Origin: Alphaproteobacteria bacterium
GTDB lineage: Bacteria; Pseudomonadota; Alphaproteobacteria; Micropepsales; Micropepsaceae
NCBI GenBank assembly: GCA_017308375.1
Contig: JAFKEW010000051.1
Location: 1 to 64,000 of the forward strand
Direction: 5' to 3'
Length of the DNA: 64,000 bases
A program made the position numbers and the translations under genes. The notes beneath the pieces are model-generated. The model was not told the DNA's origin. It saw nothing but the letters and a program-made list of their open reading frames with translations, and ran no database searches. Position 1 is the first letter of the stretch; every line of letters begins with the position of its first letter. Below, one piece after another: positions 9,079 through 18,077 of this stretch.

Positions 9079-9154
9079 GGCGCGGGGAAGAATGGGTGTC
9101 GATCCGGAAATGCCACGATCCCCTGAAATGGCTGGACAATGCCGTTTCCTGTGA

Positions 9155-9182
9155 AGTATGGCCCGCTCTCCCGGAGAAGCAA
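9155..9182 (-). promoter_or_regulatory. Candidate promoter of the cyd operon
   Basis: On the minus strand, TTGCTT (9182-9177) and CATACT (9160-9155) are separated by 16 nt and lie about 40 nt upstream of the AGGGGA Shine-Dalgarno of the CydP-like gene. It is the only reasonable -35/-10 pair I found in the divergent gap. No FNR-type TTGAT-N4-ATCAA site was seen. Confidence 0.3.
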
Positions 9183-9242
9183 GTCTTTGAAAAGCCGGGC
9201 CGCTGCCAATTGCGGCCGTTTCTGGTAAGATCGTCCGTCAAA

Positions 9243-10223
9243 ATGGAAACGCCTGCATCGCCATTGAAAGAGATACGCACACGCCTGCGGCAGGGCGCTG
9301 CGGCCGGCGATGTTGCGGCCATGGCGGAGCTTGGGCGCAGTCTTCTGGCCGAACCGCCCTTTGCGCCCTATGACGGCATCAAGTTTACGATGGAGGCCGC
9401 GCAGAAGGGCCATGCCGATGCCACGCATCTGCTGGCTGTGTTCGCGGCCTGCGGTGCCGGCCTGAAACAGGATTGGTCTGCCGCGGTTGACTATCTGCGG
9501 CATGCCGCAAGGTTCGGCTCATCGCTCGCGCGTGAACAATTGGCGCTTCTGGAACTTGCCGTGGATGCGGCGCCGGTTTCGGATGCTGCGCCCGCGATCG
9601 CGCGCTGGCTTGCAACGCCGTCACCGCGCATGGTGCATCAGGCACCGCGGATTGGTGTTGTCGAAAATTTTCTCACGCCCGCATTTTGCGACTGGCTGAT
9701 CAGGCGCGCACGGCCGCAATTGAAACGGGCGGAGACGTATGGCCGCGGCACGGGCACGGCCAGCGTTGTTGCGGCACGCACCGGCAGTTCGATGGATTTC
9801 CCGATTGTGGAGACCGATCTGGTGGTGGCCTTGGTGCGGGAAAAAATTGCACAGATTTGCAATCTTCCCACCCAGCAGATGGAGCACACGGTCATCCTGC
9901 ACTACGCGCCGGGCCAGCAATATTTCCAGCACTATGACTTTCTGGATGAAAAGGATTCCGGCGGTGCACAGGATATCGCCCAGCGTGGCCAGCGCGTCTT
10001 CACGTTCCTGATCTATCTGAACGATGACTTCACTGCCGGCGAAACCGGCTTTCCGCGACTTGACTGGCGCTACAAGGGGCGCAAGGGCGATGCGGTGTTC
10101 TTCTGGAACGTGACGCCGGACGGTACTTGCGACCGCGAAACCCTGCATGCGGGCCTCCCGCCGGCGCAAGGGGAGAAGTGGCTGCTGTCGCAGTGGATTC
10201 GTGGGCCCGTCCGGCCTGTATAA
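9243..10223 (+). CDS. Prolyl 4-hydroxylase-like 2OG-Fe(II) oxygenase with N-terminal helical repeats
   Basis: A 326-residue soluble protein. Residues 15-110 contain short helical Sel1/TPR-like repeats (GAAAGDVAAMAELGRSLLAE, then the segment around AAQKGHADATHLLA). The C-terminal half is a P4H-type double-stranded beta-helix: iron ligands His230 and Asp232 in FQHYDFLDE and distal His302 in ETLHAGLPP, with Lys312 in GEKWLLSQW positioned to bind 2-oxoglutarate. It should hydroxylate a protein or small-molecule substrate using O2 and 2-oxoglutarate; the repeats suggest a protein partner. It is divergent from the cytochrome bd operon. Start ATG 9243 was chosen because upstream in-frame sequence lies in the intergenic region; the RBS is weak. 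Confidence 0.88.
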   Translation: METPASPLKEIRTRLRQGAAAGDVAAMAELGRSLLAEPPFAPYDGIKFTMEAAQKGHADATHLLAVFAACGAGLKQDWSAAVDYLRHAARFGSSLAREQLALLELAVDAAPVSDAAPAIARWLATPSPRMVHQAPRIGVVENFLTPAFCDWLIRRARPQLKRAETYGRGTGTASVVAARTGSSMDFPIVETDLVVALVREKIAQICNLPTQQMEHTVILHYAPGQQYFQHYDFLDEKDSGGAQDIAQRGQRVFTFLIYLNDDFTAGETGFPRLDWRYKGRKGDAVFFWNVTPDGTCDRETLHAGLPPAQGEKWLLSQWIRGPVRPV

Positions 10224-10279
10224 GACATAAAGCGCATAATCTTTCCCGCGCGCGCCGCGTCTGTGCTACCGCAGGGCCC

Positions 10280-11467
10280 ATGACCCTATATCCGCTCTTG
10301 CGTTTAAAACCCAAGGAGGGACGGCGTGTGCGCGCCGGCGCCCCATGGGTGTTCTCGAACGAAATCGAAATGACGCCCGCGCTGAAGGCGCTTGCCCCCG
10401 GCAGCCTGGTGCGGGTCGAAGGCGGTGATGGCCGCCCCTTTGGCACGGGCTATTTCAATCCAGCCAGTCTGATTGCCGCCCGCCTGCTCTCGCCCGACCC
10501 TGAATCGCGGATCGATGAGGCCTTTTTTGTGGAGCGCATCAGCCACGCTTTGTCCCTGCGTCAGGCTTTTTTCGAAACACCGTTTTATCGCCTGATCCAT
10601 GCCGAAGGCGATGGCCTGCCCGGCCTTGTGATCGATCGTTTTGACGATGTTCTGGTTTTGCAAATCACAACGGCGGGTATGGAGGCGCTGATCGCCCCAC
10701 TGCAACGCGCGCTTGAAAGCGTGATTGCGCCGCGCGTCATGATCTTACGCAACGATACGCCTGCGCGTCTGCTCGAAAAGCTCGATCTCTATGCGCGCCC
10801 GCTCAAGGGCGGCATGCCGCCCCATGTTGTGGTTGAGGAAAATGGCGTCCGCTATTTCGCCGATCTGGAAGGTGGACAGAAAACCGGCTGGTATTTCGAC
10901 CAGCGCTTCAATCGTGCCGATGTGGCGGCACTGGCTCGCGGCCACACCATGCTGGATGTCTATTGCCATGGTGGCGGTTTCTCGTTGCTTGCCGCCAAAC
11001 GCGGTGCCCGCGAAGCAATCGGCATCGATTCGTCACAAAGCGCATTGTCGCAGGCAGAGGAAGCGGCAACGGCCAATGGCGTCTCTAGCAACTGTAAATT
11101 CATCAAGGCAGATGCGTTTGTGGAGTTGGAGCGTCTTGGCACGCAGGGCGACGTTTTCGATATTGTCGTGGCCGATCCGCCGCCCTTCGTGAAGGCACGC
11201 AAGGATCTGGAGGCGGGTGCCCGCGCCTATCGCCGCCTTGCGCGGCTTGCTGCCGTCGTCACGGCGCCGGGTGGTTTCCTGTTTCTGGCATCCTGCTCGC
11301 ACAATATATCGGCGGAGCGTTTTGCGGCCGAATGCGCTGCCGGTATCGCGCGAACGGGGCGGCGGGCGGCATTGGTGCGGCAATCGGGTGCCGGGCCAGA
11401 CCATCCGGTTCATCCATTGCTGCCGGAAACGGCCTATCTGAAAGCCTTGCTCTATCGGCTCGGCTGA
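10280..11467 (+). CDS. Class I rRNA large-subunit methyltransferase, RlmI type
   Basis: A 395-residue protein. Residues 1-80 form a PUA-like RNA-binding domain (RVRAGAPWVFSNEIE). The middle carries the extra domain of the RlmI/YccW family, with YRLIHAEGDGLPGLVIDRF. The C-terminal SAM-dependent methyltransferase domain has MLDVYCHGGGFSLLAAKRGA as the SAM-binding glycine-rich loop and VADPPPFVK as the catalytic (N/D)PP motif. Members methylate C5 of a cytosine in 23S rRNA; the exact position cannot be read here. The gene abuts the convergent kup gene with no gap. ATG 10280 is chosen over longer in-frame starts because the PUA domain begins at once. Confidence 0.9.
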   Translation: MTLYPLLRLKPKEGRRVRAGAPWVFSNEIEMTPALKALAPGSLVRVEGGDGRPFGTGYFNPASLIAARLLSPDPESRIDEAFFVERISHALSLRQAFFETPFYRLIHAEGDGLPGLVIDRFDDVLVLQITTAGMEALIAPLQRALESVIAPRVMILRNDTPARLLEKLDLYARPLKGGMPPHVVVEENGVRYFADLEGGQKTGWYFDQRFNRADVAALARGHTMLDVYCHGGGFSLLAAKRGAREAIGIDSSQSALSQAEEAATANGVSSNCKFIKADAFVELERLGTQGDVFDIVVADPPPFVKARKDLEAGARAYRRLARLAAVVTAPGGFLFLASCSHNISAERFAAECAAGIARTGRRAALVRQSGAGPDHPVHPLLPETAYLKALLYRLG

Positions 11468-13429
11468 TCAGATTGTTGTCTGCGTGCCCAGTTCGACCAC
11501 ACGGTTGGGCGGCAGGCGATAGAACCGCGCCGGTGAAAGGGCGCCGCTGGCCAGCGTGATGTAAAGCCATGTGCGCCATTTGCCGAGGCCGGGATGCTCG
11601 GCCGGCATCAGCGTTTCGTGGCCGATGAAAAAGGTCGCGGTCTCGATATCCACCGCAAGACCATAGGCCCTCGCTTCTGCCAAGGCGCGCGGCACGTCCG
11701 GCGTTTCGAAGAAGCCGTGGTGAACATCCATGGCGAAAAAGCCCTTGCCCAGCTTTTCGACCTGGATGCGCTTGTCCGGCGGCACAAAGGGGCGGTCCTC
11801 CACCTCCACATGCAGCAGGATCACGCGCTCATGCAGGACCTTGTTGTGTTTCAAATTGTGCAACAGGGCGCCCGGCACCGAATCGATGCGTGAGGCAAGA
11901 AAGACCGCGGTGCCGGCCACGCGCGTGGGTGTTTTCTCTGCCCGCTCCAGAAACAGGTTCATCGGCATGGATTCGTTGCGAATCCGCTCCAGGTGCAATT
12001 GACGCCCTTTGCGCCAGGTTTCCATCGCGATGAAAATACCGGTGGCGATGGCAAGCGGCACCCAACCGCCTTCGACGATCTTCAGGCTGTTGGCGGACAG
12101 GAAGGCGAGGTCGATGAAGGCGAGCGAGCCGAATACGATTGCTGCCATCCGGAACCCCCATCGCCATTGCCGCCCGGCGACGATGGAGGCGTTGAAGGTG
12201 TCGATGACCATGACACCGGAAACCGCGATGCCATAGGCCGCGGCAAGCGCATTGGAGCTGCGGAAAATCAGCACGATCAACACCACGCCGATCAGCATCA
12301 CGGTATTCATACCGGGTACGTAGATCTGGCCGTAATCGGTAGCCGAGGTATGGCGGATTTCCATGCGCGGAAGCTGGCCCAGTTGCACGGCCTGTTGTGT
12401 CATGGAGTAGACGCCGGAAATGACGGCCTGCGAGGCGATGATGGTGGCGGCCGTCGCCAGCAGCACCAGCGGATAGTGCAGCCAGGATGGCGCCAGCGCG
12501 TAGAAGGCGATGGAGGCTGATTGCGGGTTGCGCAGCAATTCCGCGCCCTGTCCGAAATAGACCAGCATTAGCGACGGCAACACGACAAACGCCCAGGCAT
12601 AGCGAATCGGGTCTTTGCCGAAATGGCCCATGTCGGCGTAAAGCGCCTCGCACCCCGTCACCGCCAACACCACAGCGCCCAGCGCGACGAACGCCGTCCA
12701 TGGTTCGTGCGCGAACAGTGCAAGCCCGTAAAGCGGGTTGACCGCCATCAGGATCGATGGGGTCTGCACCAGGGAAATAAGGCCCAGTGTCGAGATCGTC
12801 GCGAACCACAGGGCCATGATCGGCCCGAACATCCGCCCGATCCGCGCCGTGCCCCGGCTTTGCAGAAGAAATAACCCCACCAGGATGATCAGGGTCAGTG
12901 GCATGATCAGCGGTTCGAATGCGTGACTGCTCACGCCCAGCCCCTCGACCGCGCTCAGCACGGAAATCGCCGGCGTCAGCACGCCATCGCCGTAGAAAAG
13001 CGCCAACCCCAGAATCGCGGCTGTCCCGATCAGGCGCTTGGTCCCGGGCTTCAAGCCCTGGCTGCGATGGGCCAGTGTTGCCAGAACCAGCGTGCCGCCT
13101 TCGCCATTGCTGTCGGCCCGCATGATCAGGCCGACATATTTGATCGATACGACAACGATCAGCGACCAGAAGATCAGCGACAGCGCGCCGAAGATGGCCA
13201 TCGGCCCGGGAAAGTGACCGCCCGTTGCCTCCACCGTCTGGCGCAGCGCGTAAATCGGGCTGGTGCCGATGTCGCCGAACACAACGCCCAGCGCCCCGAT
13301 CGTCAGTGCCACCTGCCGCTTCAGCGGTTTGCCCGGCGGTGACGACGGGGCTTGCGGGACCGGTGTCTCCGGGACCGCTGCCAACGGGTCGTCAGGGGCG
13401 GGGCCTTGATTGGTCTCGTCGATGGTCAC
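11468..13429 (-). CDS. kup: Kup family low-affinity potassium transporter
   Basis: A large inner-membrane protein of about 650 residues with twelve predicted helices and a soluble C-terminal domain. The N-terminal LTIGALGVVFGDIGTSPIYA is the family signature, and YADMGHFGKDPIRYAW occurs mid-protein. It imports K+ with protons. I prefer GTG 13429, giving an N-terminus beginning (M)TIDETNQGPAPDDP, because the extra 27 residues available from ATG 13510 do not look protein-like. Neither start has a clear RBS, so the 5' end is unsure. The gene is convergent with and directly adjacent to the RlmI-type gene. Confidence 0.93.
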   Translation of the reverse strand: MTIDETNQGPAPDDPLAAVPETPVPQAPSSPPGKPLKRQVALTIGALGVVFGDIGTSPIYALRQTVEATGGHFPGPMAIFGALSLIFWSLIVVVSIKYVGLIMRADSNGEGGTLVLATLAHRSQGLKPGTKRLIGTAAILGLALFYGDGVLTPAISVLSAVEGLGVSSHAFEPLIMPLTLIILVGLFLLQSRGTARIGRMFGPIMALWFATISTLGLISLVQTPSILMAVNPLYGLALFAHEPWTAFVALGAVVLAVTGCEALYADMGHFGKDPIRYAWAFVVLPSLMLVYFGQGAELLRNPQSASIAFYALAPSWLHYPLVLLATAATIIASQAVISGVYSMTQQAVQLGQLPRMEIRHTSATDYGQIYVPGMNTVMLIGVVLIVLIFRSSNALAAAYGIAVSGVMVIDTFNASIVAGRQWRWGFRMAAIVFGSLAFIDLAFLSANSLKIVEGGWVPLAIATGIFIAMETWRKGRQLHLERIRNESMPMNLFLERAEKTPTRVAGTAVFLASRIDSVPGALLHNLKHNKVLHERVILLHVEVEDRPFVPPDKRIQVEKLGKGFFAMDVHHGFFETPDVPRALAEARAYGLAVDIETATFFIGHETLMPAEHPGLGKWRTWLYITLASGALSPARFYRLPPNRVVELGTQTTI

Positions 13430-13686
13430 GATGAAGAACGGCCGTGAATGTTGCAGGAGATTCTGGAAAACACGGAAACAGGCCCGCTCTCTAAAAAGAA
13501 TCGGAAGCATGGTCCGATTGGGAAAATCGGATCATGCCCAGAAGGTCTATTCCGCGGCCGGCCGGTTATCGCGATGCCCGATCCCGCTTGCGGGCGGCGA
13601 AAATAGGCTCGCCCGGCGCGGCTGAAAAGACCCGCAGGCGATTTCGCTCCGGTTTTGCATCTATGACACTGAAGTAAAAGGGAATT

Positions 13687-14259
13687 TTATTCTGAAACTT
13701 GCCCGGCAAGGCGCATCTGGGCCGGCTCCGGCCCAATGAATCCCTGTACCGGATAATCGCGGATGCCCCAGCTGTCAGCGCGCAGATTGTAGACCCGGAC
13801 AACGCTCCAATCGTTGGCGGGGCTAACATCGGCAACCGCGTTCGACAGATAGATATCGCCGCTGTTCAGCCAGTTGGCGTGGTCTACCAGTATCAGCCGC
13901 GGTGAAACGATCTTCTGCACCACGGCGAGGTGGCCACGTTTGGGGCCCGCATAGCCGATCAGCACCATGACGGCACCCGGCTCGGGTTGCTGATGACGGG
14001 CGTATTTGTTCGTGGCCTGGTTCCACCAGGTGCCCGCGTCGCCATAGATCGAAATGCCGGAATGGGCGCGTGCATACGGGACGCATTGCAGCGGTGCCGG
14101 CGGCGTTTCGATGCGGCCGGGCCCGCCGCGGCTTGCGGCGAGTGGCGGCGGCGCGCTGCTGCCGGAATCGCCGGGCACGCCCGCGCACCCTGCCATCACA
14201 ACGCATAGAAATGCCGCTGTCGCGATCCGCAACGCTTGAGCAGGGAACGCGTCGGCCAT
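13687..14259 (-). CDS. CHAP-domain lipoprotein (putative peptidoglycan amidase/endopeptidase)
   Basis: A 190-residue exported protein. The N-terminal hydrophobic segment ends in the lipobox VMAG-Cys25, so it is probably an outer-membrane-anchored lipoprotein. A Pro/Ser/Gly-rich linker leads to a CHAP (NlpC/P60-like) domain with Cys59 in LQCVPYAR, His110 in KRGHLAVV and Asn129 in VDHANW as the catalytic set. The family cleaves amide bonds in peptidoglycan. A few in-frame codons upstream (TTG 14271) could extend it slightly. A TTAA-N7-TTAA site lies 67-81 nt upstream of the start, suggesting cell-cycle control. Confidence 0.85.
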   Translation of the reverse strand: MADAFPAQALRIATAAFLCVVMAGCAGVPGDSGSSAPPPLAASRGGPGRIETPPAPLQCVPYARAHSGISIYGDAGTWWNQATNKYARHQQPEPGAVMVLIGYAGPKRGHLAVVQKIVSPRLILVDHANWLNSGDIYLSNAVADVSPANDWSVVRVYNLRADSWGIRDYPVQGFIGPEPAQMRLAGQVSE

Positions 14260-14325
14260 GGTCAGCCCCAAACCATCCGCCCACGCACATGCGGGCAGTT
14301 CAGGGCGAGAGATAGACTGCGCTGG

Positions 14326-14340
14326 TTAAGGGTTCATTAA
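14326..14340. promoter_or_regulatory. CtrA-type binding site TTAA-N7-TTAA
   Basis: Exact TTAA at 14326-14329 and TTAA at 14337-14340 with 7 nt between, the full CtrA recognition pattern known from Caulobacter and relatives. It is in the 104-nt gap upstream of the CHAP lipoprotein gene and just past the end of the GT2 gene, so the CHAP gene is the likely target. Confidence 0.6.
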
Positions 14341-14363
14341 GATATGGATTTGGAATTCCGCAC

Positions 14364-15875
14364 TTATTCGCCGGGTGCCACGTCGCGTGCGGGCAATGCG
14401 ATGGAGCCGGTTAGCCCCATACCACCGATCGAGATCAGGCCGGACACGGCGATGATGAAGAACGGCGCGCTCCACGCCTGCTCGGTCAGCGCGAAGGCTG
14501 GCAGCAGCAGCCCAACCACGATTTCCGGCCAGCCGCGCCATGCCCCGGCGTAAGCGGCGCCGGCCTTCGGCGTGCGCTGAAACACCATGCGGGTGCTGAA
14601 GAATGCTTCCAGCGTCGCGCGTGTGTTGGAGAGGACGAGGCCGCTCGGGAAGATCAGCGCCAGCAGAAGGCCACGGAACAGGCGCGGCGTTTGCTGACGG
14701 CCGAGCATCGCCTGCCCGAGATAGAGATAGCTCACGCTGACAGAGAGGCCGAATGCCGTCACCGCCAGGCCAAGCTCGGCCACGGTGCGGATATAGACCA
14801 CGCCCAGCGCCATCAGCGTCAGACTGATCACGGCGCTCATCGCAGCCAGGGAATAAAACGCGAACTGGCAGATCTGGGCCGTCATCACCGCACGCATCCA
14901 TAGCGGCAGGGAGGAGCGCCAGATCTGCGGGATCAATTTGCGGGCGACCTGTGCATGGCCCTTGGTCCAGCGCGCCTGTTGCGCCCGCCATGCGGCGGCT
15001 GTTTCGGGCAATTCGCCCGGCACTTCGACATCCGGCAGCAGCGTGGCGCGCCAACCCTTCAGGGCACAGCGCATGCTGAGGTCCAGATCTTCGGTCAGCG
15101 TGTCGCCGGTCCAGCCGCCGGCATCGTCGATCGCCTCGCGCCGCCAGACACCGGCCGTACCATTGAACGAGATCGGCAGGCCGGCGCGGACACGGGCGTC
15201 CTGCTCCACCGCGAAATGGCTGTCCAGCAGCAGCCCCTGTGCGAAGGTGAGCCAGTTGCGGTTGCGGTTGGCATGGCCCCAGCGCGCCTGCACGAAGGCC
15301 AGGCCCGAATCGGCCACCAATGCCGGTACGGTCCGCCGCAGGAAATCCGGCGCGGGCACGAAATCGGCATCGAAGATCGCAACGAAGGGGGCGTCGGAAT
15401 GAACCAGCCCGAAGGCAAGATTGCCGGCCTTAAAACCGGTGCGTTGTCCGCGGCGCAGGATGGAGAAATTCACCCCTTCGGGCACCACATTGCGCACCGC
15501 GGCAACCAGGGCCTCGTGATTCTCGGCCCGGCCATCGTCCAGAAGCTGGATTTCCAGCCGGTCGCGTGGCCAGTCCAGCCTGGCGGCGGCGGCGGCAACC
15601 CGCACGGCCAGCGCCCCTTCGTCGCAGACCGGCAACTGGACCAGGACGCGTGGCAGCGCCTCGTCAGGCAGCCTGGGCACGCGCGGGCTCGACGGTCGCC
15701 TGAACAGGCGGAGCGCGCCGAGACCGGCAAGCTGCACGGATAGAAGCGCCAGCATGACCAATATACAGGCAAGCGCACATTGCAGGAGCAGGGAAAAACC
15801 GGCCATGGCGGAGAGTACGGACCCCCAATTGTTTCCGTCGGTGACGCCGCCGGGAAGCGGCGGATTCCAGAACAT
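14364..15875 (-). CDS. Membrane GT2 glycosyltransferase (cellulose-synthase-like)
   Basis: A 503-residue inner-membrane processive glycosyltransferase. The first hydrophobic helix is at about residues 25-55, followed by a cytoplasmic GT2 domain with LLDDGR (UDP binding), FDADF (the DxD metal site), TEDLDLS (catalytic base) and QQARWTKG (QxxRW product-binding motif). At least four C-terminal transmembrane helices follow. These motifs are those of beta-glycan synthases such as CsbB/CslA-like or mannan/glucan synthases. The polymer made cannot be determined, and there is no BcsB- or PilZ-like partner here. It is a stand-alone minus-strand gene between the CHAP lipoprotein and the ABC efflux operon. 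Confidence 0.9.
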   Translation of the reverse strand: MFWNPPLPGGVTDGNNWGSVLSAMAGFSLLLQCALACILVMLALLSVQLAGLGALRLFRRPSSPRVPRLPDEALPRVLVQLPVCDEGALAVRVAAAAARLDWPRDRLEIQLLDDGRAENHEALVAAVRNVVPEGVNFSILRRGQRTGFKAGNLAFGLVHSDAPFVAIFDADFVPAPDFLRRTVPALVADSGLAFVQARWGHANRNRNWLTFAQGLLLDSHFAVEQDARVRAGLPISFNGTAGVWRREAIDDAGGWTGDTLTEDLDLSMRCALKGWRATLLPDVEVPGELPETAAAWRAQQARWTKGHAQVARKLIPQIWRSSLPLWMRAVMTAQICQFAFYSLAAMSAVISLTLMALGVVYIRTVAELGLAVTAFGLSVSVSYLYLGQAMLGRQQTPRLFRGLLLALIFPSGLVLSNTRATLEAFFSTRMVFQRTPKAGAAYAGAWRGWPEIVVGLLLPAFALTEQAWSAPFFIIAVSGLISIGGMGLTGSIALPARDVAPGE

Positions 15876-15971
15876 TCGGGCCGCGCAAGACCCCGCGTCC
15901 CCAGAGGAGTAAGTTCAGGGGGAATGTGAGGCGGCGCGGACTCTTTCGCAAGAGGCGGAAAGGGCTTGACT

Positions 15972-15995
15972 AACCGGCAAATTCCAGGGCCGGTT
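15972..15995 (-). terminator. Hairpin after the ABC efflux operon
   Basis: AACCGGC and GCCGGTT form a 7-bp stem with a 10-nt loop, 20 nt beyond the permease stop. No clear U-run, so termination is only suggested. Confidence 0.35.
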
Positions 15996-16014
15996 TAGCG
16001 CATTGGCGGCCGTT

Positions 16015-17151
16015 TCAGTCCAGTGTGCGGCGGAACCGGGCCAGCGCCAGCGCACCGGCCGCCGCGGTGAAGAGCGCCAGCGGCCAGAATTGCGGCCACA
16101 CATCGGCAAAGCCGTTCGCCTTCAGCATGACGCCGCGCACAATCCGCAGGAAATGCGTGATGGGCATGATTTCGCCCAGCGCCTGTGCCCATCCGGGCAT
16201 GCCCCGGAAGGGGAAAACGAAGCCTGACAGCAGTATCGACGGCAACAGGAAAAATACCATCATCTGCATCGCCTGAAGCTGGCTTTTGGCCACGGTGGAG
16301 AAGGTGTAGCCCACGGCCAGGTTGGCGGTGATGAAAAGTAGAAGGGCGCCGCTGAGCAGGGTGAGCGAGCCAAGCATCGGCACCGCGAAAACGATTTTCG
16401 CGGCCACTAGAATCAGGGCGCTCTGGATCAGGCCCACGATCACATAGGGCGCGATCTTGCCGGTCATGATCTCCAGCGGCCGCACCGGCATCGCCAGAAG
16501 GTTTTCGTAAGTGCCGCGTTCGCGCTCGCGTGTCACCGCCATCGATGTCATCAGGACCAGTGTCATGGTCAGGATCACGCCCAGAAGGCCGGGCACGACA
16601 TTGTACTGCGTGTTGGATTCGGGATTGTAGCGTTCGTGAACGGCAACTTGGAAAGCGGGACTGGCGGCTGCGCGCGCGGCCAGTGGCCCTTTCAGATCGT
16701 CGCGCAACGCATTTTCGATCAGGCCCTGAAATGCGCCCACCGCACGCGAGCCCGATGCCGGGTCGGTGGCATCGGCTTCCAGAAGGATCGTGGGGGACGC
16801 GCCGCGCACCAGATCGCGGGAGAAATTGGCCGGAATGTTCACCACGAATGAAACCGTGCCGCGGTCAAGCAGGCGGCGCGCTTCGGCGGGGGAACGTGTC
16901 TGGCGCACGACGCGGAAATAGTCCGAATTCATCAGCCCCGCCGTGATGGAATCCGAAAATGCGCCGGGATCTTCGATGGTCAGCGCGGTGGGCAGATGTT
17001 TGGGATCGAGATTGATCGCAAAGCCGAACAGAAAGAGCTGCATCACCGGAACGCCCACGATCATCGCAAGCGTTAGCCGGTCGCGCCGCATCTGGATGTA
17101 TTCCTTGATCAGGATCGCGCGCACGCGCAGCAACGAAAAGCGCATGATCAT
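16015..17151 (-). CDS. ABC-2 type permease of an efflux system (YhhJ/YbhR-like)
   Basis: A 378-residue permease. One N-terminal transmembrane helix (residues 28-47, VGVPVMQLFLFGFAI) is followed by a large periplasmic domain to about residue 180, then five helices to the C-terminus, the standard ABC-2 exporter arrangement. The segment TRERERGTYENLLAMPVRP is the conserved coupling region. It overlaps the ATPase gene by 4 nt. With the HlyD-type lipoprotein and ATPase it forms a tripartite-type exporter; substrates of such TetR-linked systems are usually toxic amphipathic compounds, but nothing here identifies one. Confidence 0.92.
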   Translation of the reverse strand: MIMRFSLLRVRAILIKEYIQMRRDRLTLAMIVGVPVMQLFLFGFAINLDPKHLPTALTIEDPGAFSDSITAGLMNSDYFRVVRQTRSPAEARRLLDRGTVSFVVNIPANFSRDLVRGASPTILLEADATDPASGSRAVGAFQGLIENALRDDLKGPLAARAAASPAFQVAVHERYNPESNTQYNVVPGLLGVILTMTLVLMTSMAVTRERERGTYENLLAMPVRPLEIMTGKIAPYVIVGLIQSALILVAAKIVFAVPMLGSLTLLSGALLLFITANLAVGYTFSTVAKSQLQAMQMMVFFLLPSILLSGFVFPFRGMPGWAQALGEIMPITHFLRIVRGVMLKANGFADVWPQFWPLALFTAAAGALALARFRRTLD

Positions 17152-18077
17152 GCCTCACCCCGGCTTTCCTGCTGAAGCTGGATGAACACATCTTCAAGGC
17201 TTGGCCGCGCGCGCTGCACCGACAATCCATCCCGGCTGTGAAGCGGGGCCAGCGCGGTTTCGAGTTTGTGCGCATCGTGGCCGCTGACGTGCAGGGCTGC
17301 ACCGAAGAAGGCGACGGACTCCACACCGTCAAGCCCGCGCAGATGCGGCGCCAGTTCGCGCGCGTTCGTACCTTCGATGACGAAGGTGGCAAGGCCGGAT
17401 TGTGCGATCACGTCGGCCACCGTGCCGCGGGCCACGATGCGGCCCACATTGATGTAGACGATGCGGTCACAGCGTTCGGCCTCGTCCATGTAATGTGTGC
17501 TGACCAGCACGGTCAGGCCTTCATCGCTCAGGGCGTGAATCTGGTCCCAGAAATCCCGCCGGGCTTTGGGGTCCACGCCGGCGGTGGGCTCGTCGAGCAA
17601 AAGAAGATCGGGCCGGTGCAGCATGCAAGCGGCAAGCGCCATGCGCTGTTTCCATCCGCCCGAAAGGCCGCCCGCCAGTTGGTGCTGCCGCCCACCAAGC
17701 CCCAGCCGGTCAAGGGCTTCATCCACCATTTTGCGGCGATCGGGCAGGCGGTAGATCCGTGCTGTGAATTCGAGGTTCTCCCGTATCGAAAGGTCGGTCC
17801 AGAAACTGAAATGCTGGGTCATGTAACCCGTCTTGCGCTTGATCGCTTCGCTCTCGCGGCGGAAATCGTGACCAAGGCAGGTGCCTTCACCCGCATCCGG
17901 TTTCAGAAGGCCGCACAACATGCGGATGGTGGTGGTCTTGCCCGAACCGTTCGGCCCCAGAAAACCCCACACTTCGCCTTGCGGCACTGCGATGTCGATG
18001 CCGTCGACCACGCGCTTGTCACCGAACTGCTTGGCAAGCCCGCGCACGTCGATGGCCAGCGTCTGCGGCGCGGTCAT
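17148..18077 (-). CDS. ABC transporter ATP-binding protein (drug-efflux type)
   Basis: A 309-residue cytoplasmic ATPase. Walker A is GPNGSGKTT near residue 40, the Q-loop follows in YMTQHFSFW, the signature is LSGGWKQR, and Walker B is LLLLDEPTAGVD, followed by VSTHYMDEAERCD with the switch His. A C-terminal extension of about 80 residues is of the DrrA/YbhF type. It powers the permease encoded next. It overlaps the HlyD gene and the permease gene by 4 nt each. Confidence 0.95.
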   Translation of the reverse strand: MTAPQTLAIDVRGLAKQFGDKRVVDGIDIAVPQGEVWGFLGPNGSGKTTTIRMLCGLLKPDAGEGTCLGHDFRRESEAIKRKTGYMTQHFSFWTDLSIRENLEFTARIYRLPDRRKMVDEALDRLGLGGRQHQLAGGLSGGWKQRMALAACMLHRPDLLLLDEPTAGVDPKARRDFWDQIHALSDEGLTVLVSTHYMDEAERCDRIVYINVGRIVARGTVADVIAQSGLATFVIEGTNARELAPHLRGLDGVESVAFFGAALHVSGHDAHKLETALAPLHSRDGLSVQRARPSLEDVFIQLQQESRGEA

